This document shows positions 51,653 through 59,723 of a stretch of DNA of 64,000 bases, piece by piece. The DNA is from Pseudoduganella albidiflava. GTDB lineage: Bacteria; Pseudomonadota; Gammaproteobacteria; Burkholderiales; Burkholderiaceae_D. The stretch is taken from positions 2,232,001-2,296,000 of the forward strand of contig NZ_CP036401.1 of NCBI RefSeq assembly GCF_004322755.1. The letters run 5' to 3'. The notes below the pieces were generated by a model. It was not told the origin of the DNA and did no database searches. It was given only the letters and a program-made list of their open reading frames with translations. Position numbers and translations under genes: made by a program. The stretch's first letter is position 1. Each line of letters begins with the position of its first letter.

Positions 51653-52695
51653 TCGACCACCGTCTCGGCGAACAGCTGTACCTCGACTTCGCCGGCATCG
51701 GCCAGGGCCTTGACGGTGGCCATGATTTCCGAGCGGGCCGCCTCGATGCGCGACATCGGCACCGGGCCGGCGCGGCGCATCATGTCCTCGAATGCCTGCG
51801 CCTGGCGCTTCGGCATGGTCTTCAGCACGGCGTCGCGGATCGACGGCTCGGCGCCCTTCAGGGCGATCGACCATTGCTCCAGCGGCACTTCCTCGATGAG
51901 GCGGGTCAGCACCGCTTCGGTCTGCGTCGCCAGGATCAGGAAGTCGTACATCGACAGTTCGATCTGCTCGACGATCGACGGATCGTGCGCACGCAGCAGT
52001 TCCACGACCTGCGCGCGGTTGCCCGGCAGGCGGTTCAGGATCTCGGCCACCTGCTTGACGCCTTCGATGCTGGTGCTCTGCATGTCGAACGAGGCCAGGC
52101 AGCGGTCCACCAGTTCATCCAGCTCGGCCAGCAGGTCGCGGTCGATCTCGTCCAGGCGTGCCAGGCTCAGCAGCACCAGGTCGCGGCCTTCGACAGGCAG
52201 GCCGTCGATGATCTGGCCGGCCAGCGCGGGCGGCAGGAAGGCCAGGAACACGGCCTGGATGCGCACGTGCTCGTTGGCGATGTAGTCGGCCAGCCACTTC
52301 GGCGATGCCCACTGCAGGCGCGCCATCTTCGGGCGCAGTTCGTCGCCGTAGATATTGTTCAGCACGGTGTTGGCGATGTCGCCGCCCAGCGCCAGGTCCA
52401 GCGAGCGCTTCAGGTACTGGCGCGAGGCGCCGTGCACGCCGGACTGCTGGCGGTAGTCGTCGAAGAAGGTCTGGATCGCGCCCTTGACGGATTCGACCTT
52501 GATGCCGCTCATGCGCGACATGACTTGCGTGACTTCCAGCAGTTCCTCGCGGGACAGGCAGCGCAGCACGGCCGCCGCCTGTTCCTCGCCGATCGACAGC
52601 AGCACGATGGCAGCCTGCTCGACGGGGGAAAGGGTCGCACCTTCGGCAGGTGCCAGATCGTTCAGATTCGCGTTCATGTTATTGAGCTCGGCCAT
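51649..52695 (-). CDS. fliG: Flagellar motor switch protein FliG
   Basis: This 348-residue rotor subunit transmits torque from MotA. It has SPVEQAAIVLLSIGEEQAAA and LSREELLEVTQVMSRMSGIK (N domain), WLADYIANEHVRIQAVFLAF (middle; EHPQ is replaced by EHVR) and LDEIDRDLLAELDELVDRCL plus MYDFLILATQTEAVLTRLIE (C domain). The start at 52695 lies inside fliF (17-nt overlap); a Met six codons later, just after the fliF stop, is an equally possible start. Confidence 0.95.
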   Translation of the reverse strand: MAELNNMNANLNDLAPAEGATLSPVEQAAIVLLSIGEEQAAAVLRCLSREELLEVTQVMSRMSGIKVESVKGAIQTFFDDYRQQSGVHGASRQYLKRSLDLALGGDIANTVLNNIYGDELRPKMARLQWASPKWLADYIANEHVRIQAVFLAFLPPALAGQIIDGLPVEGRDLVLLSLARLDEIDRDLLAELDELVDRCLASFDMQSTSIEGVKQVAEILNRLPGNRAQVVELLRAHDPSIVEQIELSMYDFLILATQTEAVLTRLIEEVPLEQWSIALKGAEPSIRDAVLKTMPKRQAQAFEDMMRRAGPVPMSRIEAARSEIMATVKALADAGEVEVQLFAETVVE

Positions 52696-54439
52696 TTTTC
52701 TGCATCCACTGTTTGACGACTTCCGCAACACGCTCCGGCTCTTTCTCGGCCAGAACCTTCAGGTGATCGACCATCACGTCGACCGGCGAACCGGCGGGCG
52801 GCAGGTCGTAGTTCTCCAGCAGCGGCTGGACGGCGATCGCGCCGGCTTCGCCTGCCGGGATCACGGCGCCGCCAGCCAGGTCCGCGGCCAGCGCGGCCGG
52901 GGTGGCGCTGCTTGCCGGAAGTGCTTCCACCGTGCCCGGCAGGGCATTCGCTTCGCCGGCCCGGCGTTCGCCGCCGGTGCGGGTGCCGATCGCGGTCGGT
53001 ACCGGGGTGGCCGGTGCCAGGCTGTTCGTCAGCAGCTTCAGCAGCGGACGCAGGATCAGGAAGTAACCCAGCAGCGCGGCCAGCGCGTAGCTGATCCAGC
53101 CACCGATGTCGACGATGTTGTCGCGTTCTTCCCACCACTGCACCGGAGCCGCCTTGGCCGGGAAGCGCATCGCCGACACCACCAGCGTATCGCCACGTTC
53201 TTCATTGATGCCCAGGCCGTTGCGCAGCACCTTGTCGATATTGCTCAGCTCGGCGGCGCTCCAGCCCGTTTTCGGGTCGGCGGCGGCGGACTGGGCCAGC
53301 ACGATCGCCACGTTCTGGCGTTCCAGGCGGCCACGGGCACGTTTCGTCTGCACGATACTGCGATCGTAGGCGTACTGGCGCGTGGTTGCATTCTTGCGGG
53401 CCGAGCCATCCGGCTGCTGGGCCGGGGCGCCGGCGGCGGCGGGATCGGCGCCTGGCGCTGCCGGGGCGGCTTCGGCCGGCGGGCGGTTCGACAGCGTGCC
53501 CGGTACACCCATCACCATGCGGTTGCGGTCCTGCTCTTCGCGCATCGCTTCGCTGGTGACCTTCGGCGCTTCGCCGAACTTCTCGACCGTTTCCTCGACC
53601 TTGTCGTTGTCCACCGTGGCGGTGACGCTGACCTTGAAGTTGTCGTCGCCGACGATCGGGCCCAGCAGGCCGCGGATGTTGTTCTTGATGCCGTCCTGGA
53701 TGTTCTTCTGGCCTTCGTTGCCGGCGGCGTTCGCGTCGAAACCGTCGGACAGGTCGACATGCGAGCTCAGCAGGTTACCGGCCTGGTCGACCAGGCTGAC
53801 GCGGGTCGGGTCCAGGCTGGCGACCGAACCGGCCACCATGTTGACCACGGCGGCGATGTGTTCCGGCGACAGCGTGCGGCCCGGCTTCAGGCCGATCACG
53901 ACGGCGGCGGACGACTTTTCACCGTCCGACGACACGAACGAGGTCGACTTGGCGATCGACAGGTGGACCCGGGCCGAGGCGATCGCATCGAGCGTCATGA
54001 TGCTCTGCGACAGTTCGCCTTCCAGGCCGCGGCGGAAGCGCACGTCCTGCACGAACTGCGACACGCCCAGCGGATCGTTCTTGTCCATCAGCTCCAGGCC
54101 GGCCGGCAGCTGCGCGGTGACGCCTTTCGACGCCAGCAGCATGCGCACCTTGCCCAGTTCCGATTCCGGCACCAGCACCTGGCCGCTGTCCGGGTGGATG
54201 CGGTAGGCGATCTGCTCGGCATCGAGCACGGTCATCATGTCGGCCGCGACGACTTTTTCGCGGGCGCCGAAGACGGCCTTGTAGCCGGACTGGTCCTTCC
54301 AGAGGAACATCAGCACGATGGCGGTCACGCCGACAGCCAGCATCAGCATCGGGTACAGGTTCTTGACGAGGGCAGGGGGCATGGCGGTGGCGCCATTGCC
54401 GCGCCAGCGCCCATAAGCGGACTTAAGGGTGTTGATCAC
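52679..54439 (-). CDS. fliF: Flagellar MS-ring protein FliF
   Basis: This 586-residue MS-ring protein forms the base of the flagellum. It has an N-terminal membrane segment (LYPMLMLAVGVTAIVLMFLW, ~29-48) and a periplasmic ring domain with PLGVSQFVQDVRFRRGLEGE, ELSQSIMTLDAIASARVHLS and AVVNMVAGSVASLDPTRVSL. A Pro/Ala-rich insertion spans residues 310-340. The second membrane segment is near residue 455 (ISYALAALLGYFLILRPLL), followed by a FliG-binding tail. It follows fliE by 54 nt. Confidence 0.96.
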   Translation of the reverse strand: MINTLKSAYGRWRGNGATAMPPALVKNLYPMLMLAVGVTAIVLMFLWKDQSGYKAVFGAREKVVAADMMTVLDAEQIAYRIHPDSGQVLVPESELGKVRMLLASKGVTAQLPAGLELMDKNDPLGVSQFVQDVRFRRGLEGELSQSIMTLDAIASARVHLSIAKSTSFVSSDGEKSSAAVVIGLKPGRTLSPEHIAAVVNMVAGSVASLDPTRVSLVDQAGNLLSSHVDLSDGFDANAAGNEGQKNIQDGIKNNIRGLLGPIVGDDNFKVSVTATVDNDKVEETVEKFGEAPKVTSEAMREEQDRNRMVMGVPGTLSNRPPAEAAPAAPGADPAAAGAPAQQPDGSARKNATTRQYAYDRSIVQTKRARGRLERQNVAIVLAQSAAADPKTGWSAAELSNIDKVLRNGLGINEERGDTLVVSAMRFPAKAAPVQWWEERDNIVDIGGWISYALAALLGYFLILRPLLKLLTNSLAPATPVPTAIGTRTGGERRAGEANALPGTVEALPASSATPAALAADLAGGAVIPAGEAGAIAVQPLLENYDLPPAGSPVDVMVDHLKVLAEKEPERVAEVVKQWMQKNGRAQ

Positions 54440-54493
54440 GTCGGGTCTTTCGCGGTGAAGGGTGCTGCGGAGAAAGGAATGGCTGGCGGTCGC

Positions 54494-54853
54494 TTACAGC
54501 GGCAGCTTGATGAGCTCGTCGACGGCGCCCATCACTTTGTTGCGAACTTGCATCAGCATCGAGAACGAGAGGCTGGCTTCCTGGCTGGCCATCATGGCGC
54601 CTACCAGGTCGTCGCTGCGGCCGGCGTCGACATCGGCCATTTTTTCACCCGCAGCCTTGTCGGCCGCGTTCACGCTGGAGACAGCGCTCATCATTGCGTC
54701 GGCGAAGCCGCCGGATTGCCCGGCATGGGCGCCGGACTGTGCGTCGAACTGCATGGCCGGCGCAATCGCGCCCGCCTGGCTGGCGAGGTCGGATGCGGCA
54801 TTGGTGAGTGCCGCCAGGTCCGCCTTGATCATGCCGCCGATATCATTTGCCAT
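54494..54853 (-). CDS. fliE: Flagellar hook-basal body protein FliE
   Basis: This 119-residue protein joins MS ring and rod. The conserved C-terminal half contains GFADAMMSAVSSVNAADKAA, VGAMMASQEASLSFSMLMQV and RNKVMGAVDELIKLPL. It is the first gene of fliEFGHIJ. It is divergent from fliM across 547 nt. Confidence 0.94.
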   Translation of the reverse strand: MANDIGGMIKADLAALTNAASDLASQAGAIAPAMQFDAQSGAHAGQSGGFADAMMSAVSSVNAADKAAGEKMADVDAGRSDDLVGAMMASQEASLSFSMLMQVRNKVMGAVDELIKLPL

Positions 54854-55400
54854 CTGCCATCTCCACTTGAATACAACGTTGAACTTCGTCCTACCGCCGG
54901 CGGGGCCGGGGGGGGACAGCAGGAATTGCTACACATCATCAATTCTTGCTGCCGACTTGCTTGTGGGTATCGGTCGCCAGCGCTGCAACTTGATACTCAC
55001 AAAGAAAAACTTCCGATTTTCTCGCTCCGCGTTGGCGGAATTAAAAAGCATGGCCGTTTTAAATGGGTCACTCGGTCGTTATTGGCCAGGAACGTTTAGT
55101 TGCGCTGCGTTGTTTCTCATGTAAGAAACTTGAAATCGTGGCAAAACTCGTTAAAAATCATGCACTAAGCATCAACCTGATTAACTGCCGCTAATTGCTG
55201 AGTAGCAGCATTAATTGACGCCCGACAGAAAGAAGCTTACCGCGTGGCAACAACACTGTAAAGGCCCATTTCAATCGTGCGCGGTATTGATGCGTGGCAA
55301 TACGCAACGAATTCGGTTATGCTACGTGCCCTGCACGGACCCTTCGTGGTGTTCGCGCGCATTTGCGCTACGATGTGGCGTGCAGAGGGAAAACAAGACC
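54854..55400. promoter_or_regulatory. Divergent fliE-fliM intergenic region
   Basis: This 547-nt non-coding stretch is much less GC-rich than its neighbours (especially 54940-55340). It should contain promoters for both the fliE and the fliM operons. An inverted repeat GTTTCT-N6-AGAAAC lies near 55113-55130. I searched for sigma-54 (GG-N10-GC) and sigma-28 boxes and found only one near miss with 11-nt spacing (55089-55103). In lateral flagellar loci the regulator gene lafK lies between fliM and fliE; it is absent here. Confidence 0.6.
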
Positions 55401-56273
55401 ATGACCACGCTGACCACCACCGCACCGCACCAGGTACTGGATCCGAGCCTGCTGGGCCGCCCGGTTCACCGCCTGCCGCACTTCGCTGCCCAGTTGCGCG
55501 ACGACCTTGCCGCCGCGCTGCGCCACCCCGCGAGCCGCCGCTACTGGGGCGGCACCGAGGTCGAGCAGGTTGGCTTCTCGCAGTTGACCGGCAGCGAGCC
55601 GCGCACGCGCTGGCAGTACTTCGCCGCGGGCAGTGGCGTGATCGCCTTCGCGATCGAACGGCCGCTCCTGCTGGCTGCGCTGGACCAGCGCTACGGTGCG
55701 GCCAAGGCCGGCGCGCCCGCACCATCCGCCGACCCCGCACAGGTGCGCGTGACCGCCACGGAAGAACGGCTGAGCGTTGCGTTGGGGCAACAGCTGGCGC
55801 ATGTGGTGGGTTCGCGCATCGCCGCCAGCCTGCCCGGCGGCCAGCCGCTGGCCGCGCCGCTGCCGCCCGCCGCGCCCGCCGCCGGCGGCCAGCCGGGCAA
55901 GGGCACGTGGCTCATCACGATGAATGTGCGCGCCGGGGAACTGGCAGGCAGGGTATGGTTTGCACTGGATAAGCATTTGATATCGGACGTGCTGCATGGC
56001 CTGGCGCCGCAGCGTGAAACAGGCCGGGGCGCCGGCGGGCAAGCGCCGAAGCCGGCGGCGCCGCTGGCGCAGCGGCTGCAGGTGACGCTGGCCGGGCAGC
56101 TGGTCAGCAAGGAAGTCACGCTGGGCGCGCTGTTCGACCTGCGGATCGGCGACGTGATTCCGGTCAGCCTGGACAGGGCAGACGTGATGCTCGAGGATTC
56201 GCGGCTGTACACGGCCGCGGTGACCGAGCACAAGGGAAAACTGTGCCTGACCTCTTTTGAAGACATCGAATGA
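55401..56273 (+). CDS. fliM: FliM/FliN-family motor switch protein, short FliM (LfiM-like)
   Basis: This 290-residue switch protein is a divergent FliM. The C-terminal SPOA domain is clear: AQRLQVTLAGQLVSKEVTLG with ALFDLRIGDVIPVSLDRADV. The middle part has FAAQLRDDLAAALRHPASRR and EERLSVALGQQLAHVVGSRI. The CheY-binding N-terminal peptide of normal FliM (LSQxEIDALL type) is missing, and the protein is shorter than the usual ~330 residues. The ATG at 55401 is preceded by GAGGGA, and upstream sequence is not protein-like. It heads the fliMNPQR-flhBA operon; the stop overlaps fliN. Confidence 0.85.
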   Translation: MTTLTTTAPHQVLDPSLLGRPVHRLPHFAAQLRDDLAAALRHPASRRYWGGTEVEQVGFSQLTGSEPRTRWQYFAAGSGVIAFAIERPLLLAALDQRYGAAKAGAPAPSADPAQVRVTATEERLSVALGQQLAHVVGSRIAASLPGGQPLAAPLPPAAPAAGGQPGKGTWLITMNVRAGELAGRVWFALDKHLISDVLHGLAPQRETGRGAGGQAPKPAAPLAQRLQVTLAGQLVSKEVTLGALFDLRIGDVIPVSLDRADVMLEDSRLYTAAVTEHKGKLCLTSFEDIE

Positions 56274-56650
56274 CCATGATGAACGAAAACGGAAACAACG
56301 ACGCGCTGCTTGACGACACCGAAGAGATGATCATCGAACCGGTGCCCAGCCCGATGGCTGGTGACTTCACCCAGGCGCCGCTCGCACCGCGCCGCGACCT
56401 GCCACAAATGATGCGCAAGATCCCCGTGACGCTGACCCTGGAAGTGGGATCGGCGCGCATTTCCCTGCAGGACCTGATGAACATCGGGCCGGACAGCGTG
56501 GTGGAACTGGACGCGCTGGCCGGCGAGCCGCTGGTCATCAAGGTGAACGGCACCGCGATCGGGCGCGCCGAAGTGGTGGTGGCGGGCGAGAACTACGGGC
56601 TGAAGGTGATCGACCTGGATGGGCTCAATCTCGACATGATGACCTCATGA
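56270..56650 (+). CDS. fliN: Flagellar motor switch protein FliN
   Basis: This 126-residue C-ring protein has an acidic N-terminus (ALLDDTEEMIIEPVP) and a C-terminal SPOA domain: MMRKIPVTLTLEVGSARISL, LQDLMNIGPDSVVELDALAG and INVN-type IKVNGTAIGRAEVVVAG. It starts at 56270 inside the fliM stop (ATGA); a second Met two codons later is possible. fliO, which often follows fliN, is absent and fliP overlaps its stop directly. Confidence 0.93.
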   Translation: MTMMNENGNNDALLDDTEEMIIEPVPSPMAGDFTQAPLAPRRDLPQMMRKIPVTLTLEVGSARISLQDLMNIGPDSVVELDALAGEPLVIKVNGTAIGRAEVVVAGENYGLKVIDLDGLNLDMMTS

Positions 56651-57486
56651 TGCGCGCCGGCGCGCTGGAAACCCGCGCTGCCGGCGCCACACCGGTAACG
56701 CCGCGCCGGGCGTTCGCGCCGCGGGCCGCGCTGGTGGCCGGGCTTGCGCTGGTGCTTGCGCTCATCCTGGCGTTCCTGCTGCCCGCGCTGGCCTTCGCCC
56801 AGGAGGCGAACACGCCCGACCTGCTGGCCGGCGTGGTGCCCGGCGCGCGCACCGACCTGTCGGTGAAGATGCAGATCCTGGTCGTCATGACCCTGCTGGG
56901 CTTGCTGCCCGTGCTGGTCATGATGATGACGAGCTTCACCCGCTTCGTCATCGTGCTGTCGCTGCTGCGTTCGGCGCTGGGCTTGCAGCAGGGCTTGCCG
57001 AACCGGATCATCACCGGCATCGCGCTGATCCTGACCCTGCTGGTGATGAAGCCGATCGGCGACCAGGTGTGGCGCGATGCGTTCGTGCCCTACGACCAGG
57101 ACCGCATCGGCCTGCAGGATGCGCTGCGCATCGCCGAGCAGCCGGTGTCCCGCTTCATGCTGGCCCAGACCAGCAAGGCCGCGCTGCGGCAGATCGCCAC
57201 GCTGGCCGGCGAACAGAACGTGGCGAACCCCATGCAGCACGGTTTCCCCGTGAAGCTGGCCGCCTTCGTGCTGTCCGAGCTGAAGACGGCGTTCCAGATC
57301 GGCTGCATGCTGTTCATTCCGTTCCTGATCATCGACCTGGTGGTGTCGTCGGTGCTGATGGCGATGGGCATGATGATGCTGTCGCCGCTGGTGATCTCGC
57401 TGCCGTTCAAGCTGCTGCTGTTCGTGCTGGTGGATGGCTGGACGCTGACGGTGAACACGCTCGTCACCAGCATCCAGGCGTATTAG
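56647..57486 (+). CDS. fliP: Flagellar export gate protein FliP
   Basis: This 279-residue membrane protein of the export gate has a signal-like N-terminal segment (ALVAGLALVLALILAFLLPA) and a core beginning with MQILVVMTLLGLLPVLVMMM. MTSFTRFVIVLSLLRSALGL follows, then FMLAQTSKAALRQIATLAGE, LKTAFQIGCMLFIPFLIIDL and MGMMMLSPLVISLPFKLLLF, all FliP signatures. The N-terminus before the signal is about 25 residues longer than in E. coli. It overlaps fliN by 4 nt. Confidence 0.96.
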   Translation: MMRAGALETRAAGATPVTPRRAFAPRAALVAGLALVLALILAFLLPALAFAQEANTPDLLAGVVPGARTDLSVKMQILVVMTLLGLLPVLVMMMTSFTRFVIVLSLLRSALGLQQGLPNRIITGIALILTLLVMKPIGDQVWRDAFVPYDQDRIGLQDALRIAEQPVSRFMLAQTSKAALRQIATLAGEQNVANPMQHGFPVKLAAFVLSELKTAFQIGCMLFIPFLIIDLVVSSVLMAMGMMMLSPLVISLPFKLLLFVLVDGWTLTVNTLVTSIQAY

Positions 57487-57505
57487 CTAACCGAAAAGTA
57501 AAACT

Positions 57506-57778
57506 ATGCTGACTCCCGACGTGGCCGTCGACCTGGTGGCCGAGGCCCTGCATATCACGATGGTGCTGGTGCTGGTGCTGGTGGTGCCGGGCCTGGCCGC
57601 GGGTCTCGTCGTGGCGCTGTTCCAGGCCGCCACGCAGATCAACGAACAGACGCTGTCGTTCCTGCCGAAGCTGCTGATCACGCTGCTGGCCATCATCATC
57701 ACCGGGCGCTGGATGGCCGGCTACCTGATGGACTACTGCGTGTCGATCTTCACCCGCGCGGCCACGCTGGTCGGCTGA
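57506..57778 (+). CDS. fliQ: Flagellar export gate protein FliQ
   Basis: This 90-residue protein with two membrane segments reads LTPDVAVDLVAEALHITMVL, VPGLAAGLVVALFQAATQIN and EQTLSFLPKLLITLLAIIIT, the family pattern. It lies 19 nt after fliP and is part of the FliP-FliQ-FliR gate complex. Confidence 0.96.
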   Translation: MLTPDVAVDLVAEALHITMVLVLVLVVPGLAAGLVVALFQAATQINEQTLSFLPKLLITLLAIIITGRWMAGYLMDYCVSIFTRAATLVG

Positions 57779-57787
57779 CCCGCCAGG

Positions 57788-58597
57788 ATGGAACAGGTCC
57801 TCGCCAACCTGCTGCCCCTGCTGAACGCGCTGTGGTGGCCGTTCGTGCGTTCGATGGCGCTGCTGTCGGCCGCCCCGGTGCTGGGCGAGGCGATGGTGCC
57901 GGTGATGATCCGGGTGCTCGTCTCGGTGGCGCTTGCCGTGATGATGCTGCCGGTGACGGGCAAGGCGCAGGTCATCGAGGATCCGTTTACGCTGGCGATG
58001 GTGGTGGCCACCATCGAACAGGCCATCATCGGCTTCGTGCTGGGACTGGCGTTCTATTTCGCCATGGCCGCGATCGGCGTGCTGGGCTTCGTGGTGTCGT
58101 CGCAGGTGGGTTTCTCGATGGCGGTGATGAACGATCCGCTGAACGGCTCGTCGTCGGACGTGATCTCGACGCTGCTGTCGATGCTGTCGATCATCGTGTT
58201 CTTCGCCATCGATGGCCACCTTGTCATCATCGGCGTGATCGGGGCCAGCTTCAAGGCCTGGCCGCCGGGCGGCGCTCATTGGCCAGATGCTGGCCCGCTG
58301 CTGTTGCAGACCGTGGCCTGGAACGTGGCCTGGGTGTTCTCGGCGGCGATGCTGCTGGCCATCCCGGTGGTGTTCTCGACGGTGGTGGTGCAGATCGGCT
58401 TCGGCTTCCTGAACCGCGTGGCGCCGTCGCTGAACCTGTTCTCGCTGGGTTTTTCCGTAATCACGCTGTTCGGCCTGCTGATGCTGGGCCAGCTGGTGCG
58501 CTTCATTCCCGACCATTACACGCGCATGACGAGCCAGGTGCTGGCCATGATCCAGCAGCAGATGACGGCGGAGGAGGCCAGGCGCGATGGCCGATAG
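57788..58597 (+). CDS. fliR: Flagellar export gate protein FliR
   Basis: This 269-residue polytopic gate protein has VRSMALLSAAPVLGEAMVPV near the N-terminus, QAIIGFVLGLAFYFAMAAIG and PVVFSTVVVQIGFGFLNRVA. The last, with its Gly-Phe-Asn-Arg element, is typical of FliR (AQxxFGxxxR position). It lies 9 nt after fliQ. Its end overlaps flhB by 11 nt. Confidence 0.93.
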   Translation: MEQVLANLLPLLNALWWPFVRSMALLSAAPVLGEAMVPVMIRVLVSVALAVMMLPVTGKAQVIEDPFTLAMVVATIEQAIIGFVLGLAFYFAMAAIGVLGFVVSSQVGFSMAVMNDPLNGSSSDVISTLLSMLSIIVFFAIDGHLVIIGVIGASFKAWPPGGAHWPDAGPLLLQTVAWNVAWVFSAAMLLAIPVVFSTVVVQIGFGFLNRVAPSLNLFSLGFSVITLFGLLMLGQLVRFIPDHYTRMTSQVLAMIQQQMTAEEARRDGR

Positions 58598-59723
58598 CGG
58601 CGACAAGACCGAGAAGGCGTCACAGCAGAAGCTGAAGAAGGCGCGCGAGGAAGGGCAGGTCACCCGCTCGAAGGACCTGGCGACGGCGATCGGTATCCTG
58701 GTCAGCCTGCGCCTGTTCGTATACCTGCTGCCCGATTACCTGGACCACTTCCGCACCATCTTCGCGGCCAGCTTCATCCGCATGGACGACGGCGGCGACG
58801 TGCTGATGAACGCGATGTCGGACGTCTTCTACGAATCGAGCATCCTGCTGGTCAAGATGGTGGCGCCGCTGTTCGTGGTGCCCCTGTTCATCGTGCTGTC
58901 GTCGATGCTGCCGGGCGGCTGGATGTTCAGCACGAAGAACCTGATGCCGAAGTTCTCCAAGATGAATCCCGTGTCGAACCTGGGCCGGCTGTTCGGCGGC
59001 AAGGCCATGTTCGAGCTGGGCGTGTCGATCGTCAAGGTCGGCATCCTGATCGCCGTGCTGGTGCACATGGCGCGCTCCACGCTGAACCAGTACACGCAGC
59101 TGCAGGCGCTGCCGATGCAGCGGGCGATGACCGAAGGCGCCGCGCTGATGCTCGATGGCGTGATGTCGATGGTGGTGATCTTCATCCTGTTCGCCGTGAT
59201 CGACGTGCCGGCGCAGGCGTTCTTCTTCGCCAAGAACCAGCGCATGAGCAAGCAGGACCTGAAGGAAGAGCACAAGAGCAGCGAAGGGCGCCCCGAAGTG
59301 AAGGGGCGCATCCGCCAGCTGCAGCGGGCCATGTCGCAGCGCGCCGCGCGCAAGACGGTACCGACCGCCGACGTGGTGATCGTCAACCCGGAACACTATG
59401 CGGTCGCCCTGAAGTACGACGACAAGCGCGCCGAGGCGCCGTTCGTGGTCGCCAAGGGCGTCGACGAACTGGCGCAGTACATCCGCCTGATCGCCGAGGA
59501 GCACGATATCGAGGTGCTGCGCCTGGCCCCGCTGGCGCGCGCCATCTACAATACGGCCCAGGTCAACCAGCAGATTCCCGTGCCGCTGTACCAGGCGGTA
59601 TCGCAGGTGCTGCACTACGTGTTCCAGATGAAGGCTTTCCGTACCGGCGGCCGCCAGGCCCGCCCCGACTTCCCCGACCAGATCGTGGTACCAACATCGA
59701 TGAGTGAGGCTTCGCAGACATGA
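58587..59723 (+). CDS. flhB: Flagellar export switch protein FlhB
   Basis: This 378-residue protein selects export substrates. The N-terminus (GDKTEKASQQKLKKAREEGQ with VTRSKDLATA) precedes four membrane segments and then MSKQDLKEEHKSSEGRPEVK. The autocleavage site is NPEH at residues 267-270; Thr of the commoner NPTH is Glu here, but the cleaved Asn-Pro bond is kept. The final region YIRLIAEEHDIEVLRLAPLA is typical. The stop overlaps the flhA start by 4 nt. Confidence 0.96.
   Translation: MADSGDKTEKASQQKLKKAREEGQVTRSKDLATAIGILVSLRLFVYLLPDYLDHFRTIFAASFIRMDDGGDVLMNAMSDVFYESSILLVKMVAPLFVVPLFIVLSSMLPGGWMFSTKNLMPKFSKMNPVSNLGRLFGGKAMFELGVSIVKVGILIAVLVHMARSTLNQYTQLQALPMQRAMTEGAALMLDGVMSMVVIFILFAVIDVPAQAFFFAKNQRMSKQDLKEEHKSSEGRPEVKGRIRQLQRAMSQRAARKTVPTADVVIVNPEHYAVALKYDDKRAEAPFVVAKGVDELAQYIRLIAEEHDIEVLRLAPLARAIYNTAQVNQQIPVPLYQAVSQVLHYVFQMKAFRTGGRQARPDFPDQIVVPTSMSEASQT

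Noticed and set aside
55089-55103. Second GG-N-GC pair before fliM
   Set aside because: Spacing again 11 nt, and no TGGCAC context.
54462-55124. Plus-strand open frame across fliE and the intergenic region as a hidden regulator (lafK remnant)
   Set aside because: Mostly antisense to fliE; no AAA+ or helix-turn-helix motif is present.
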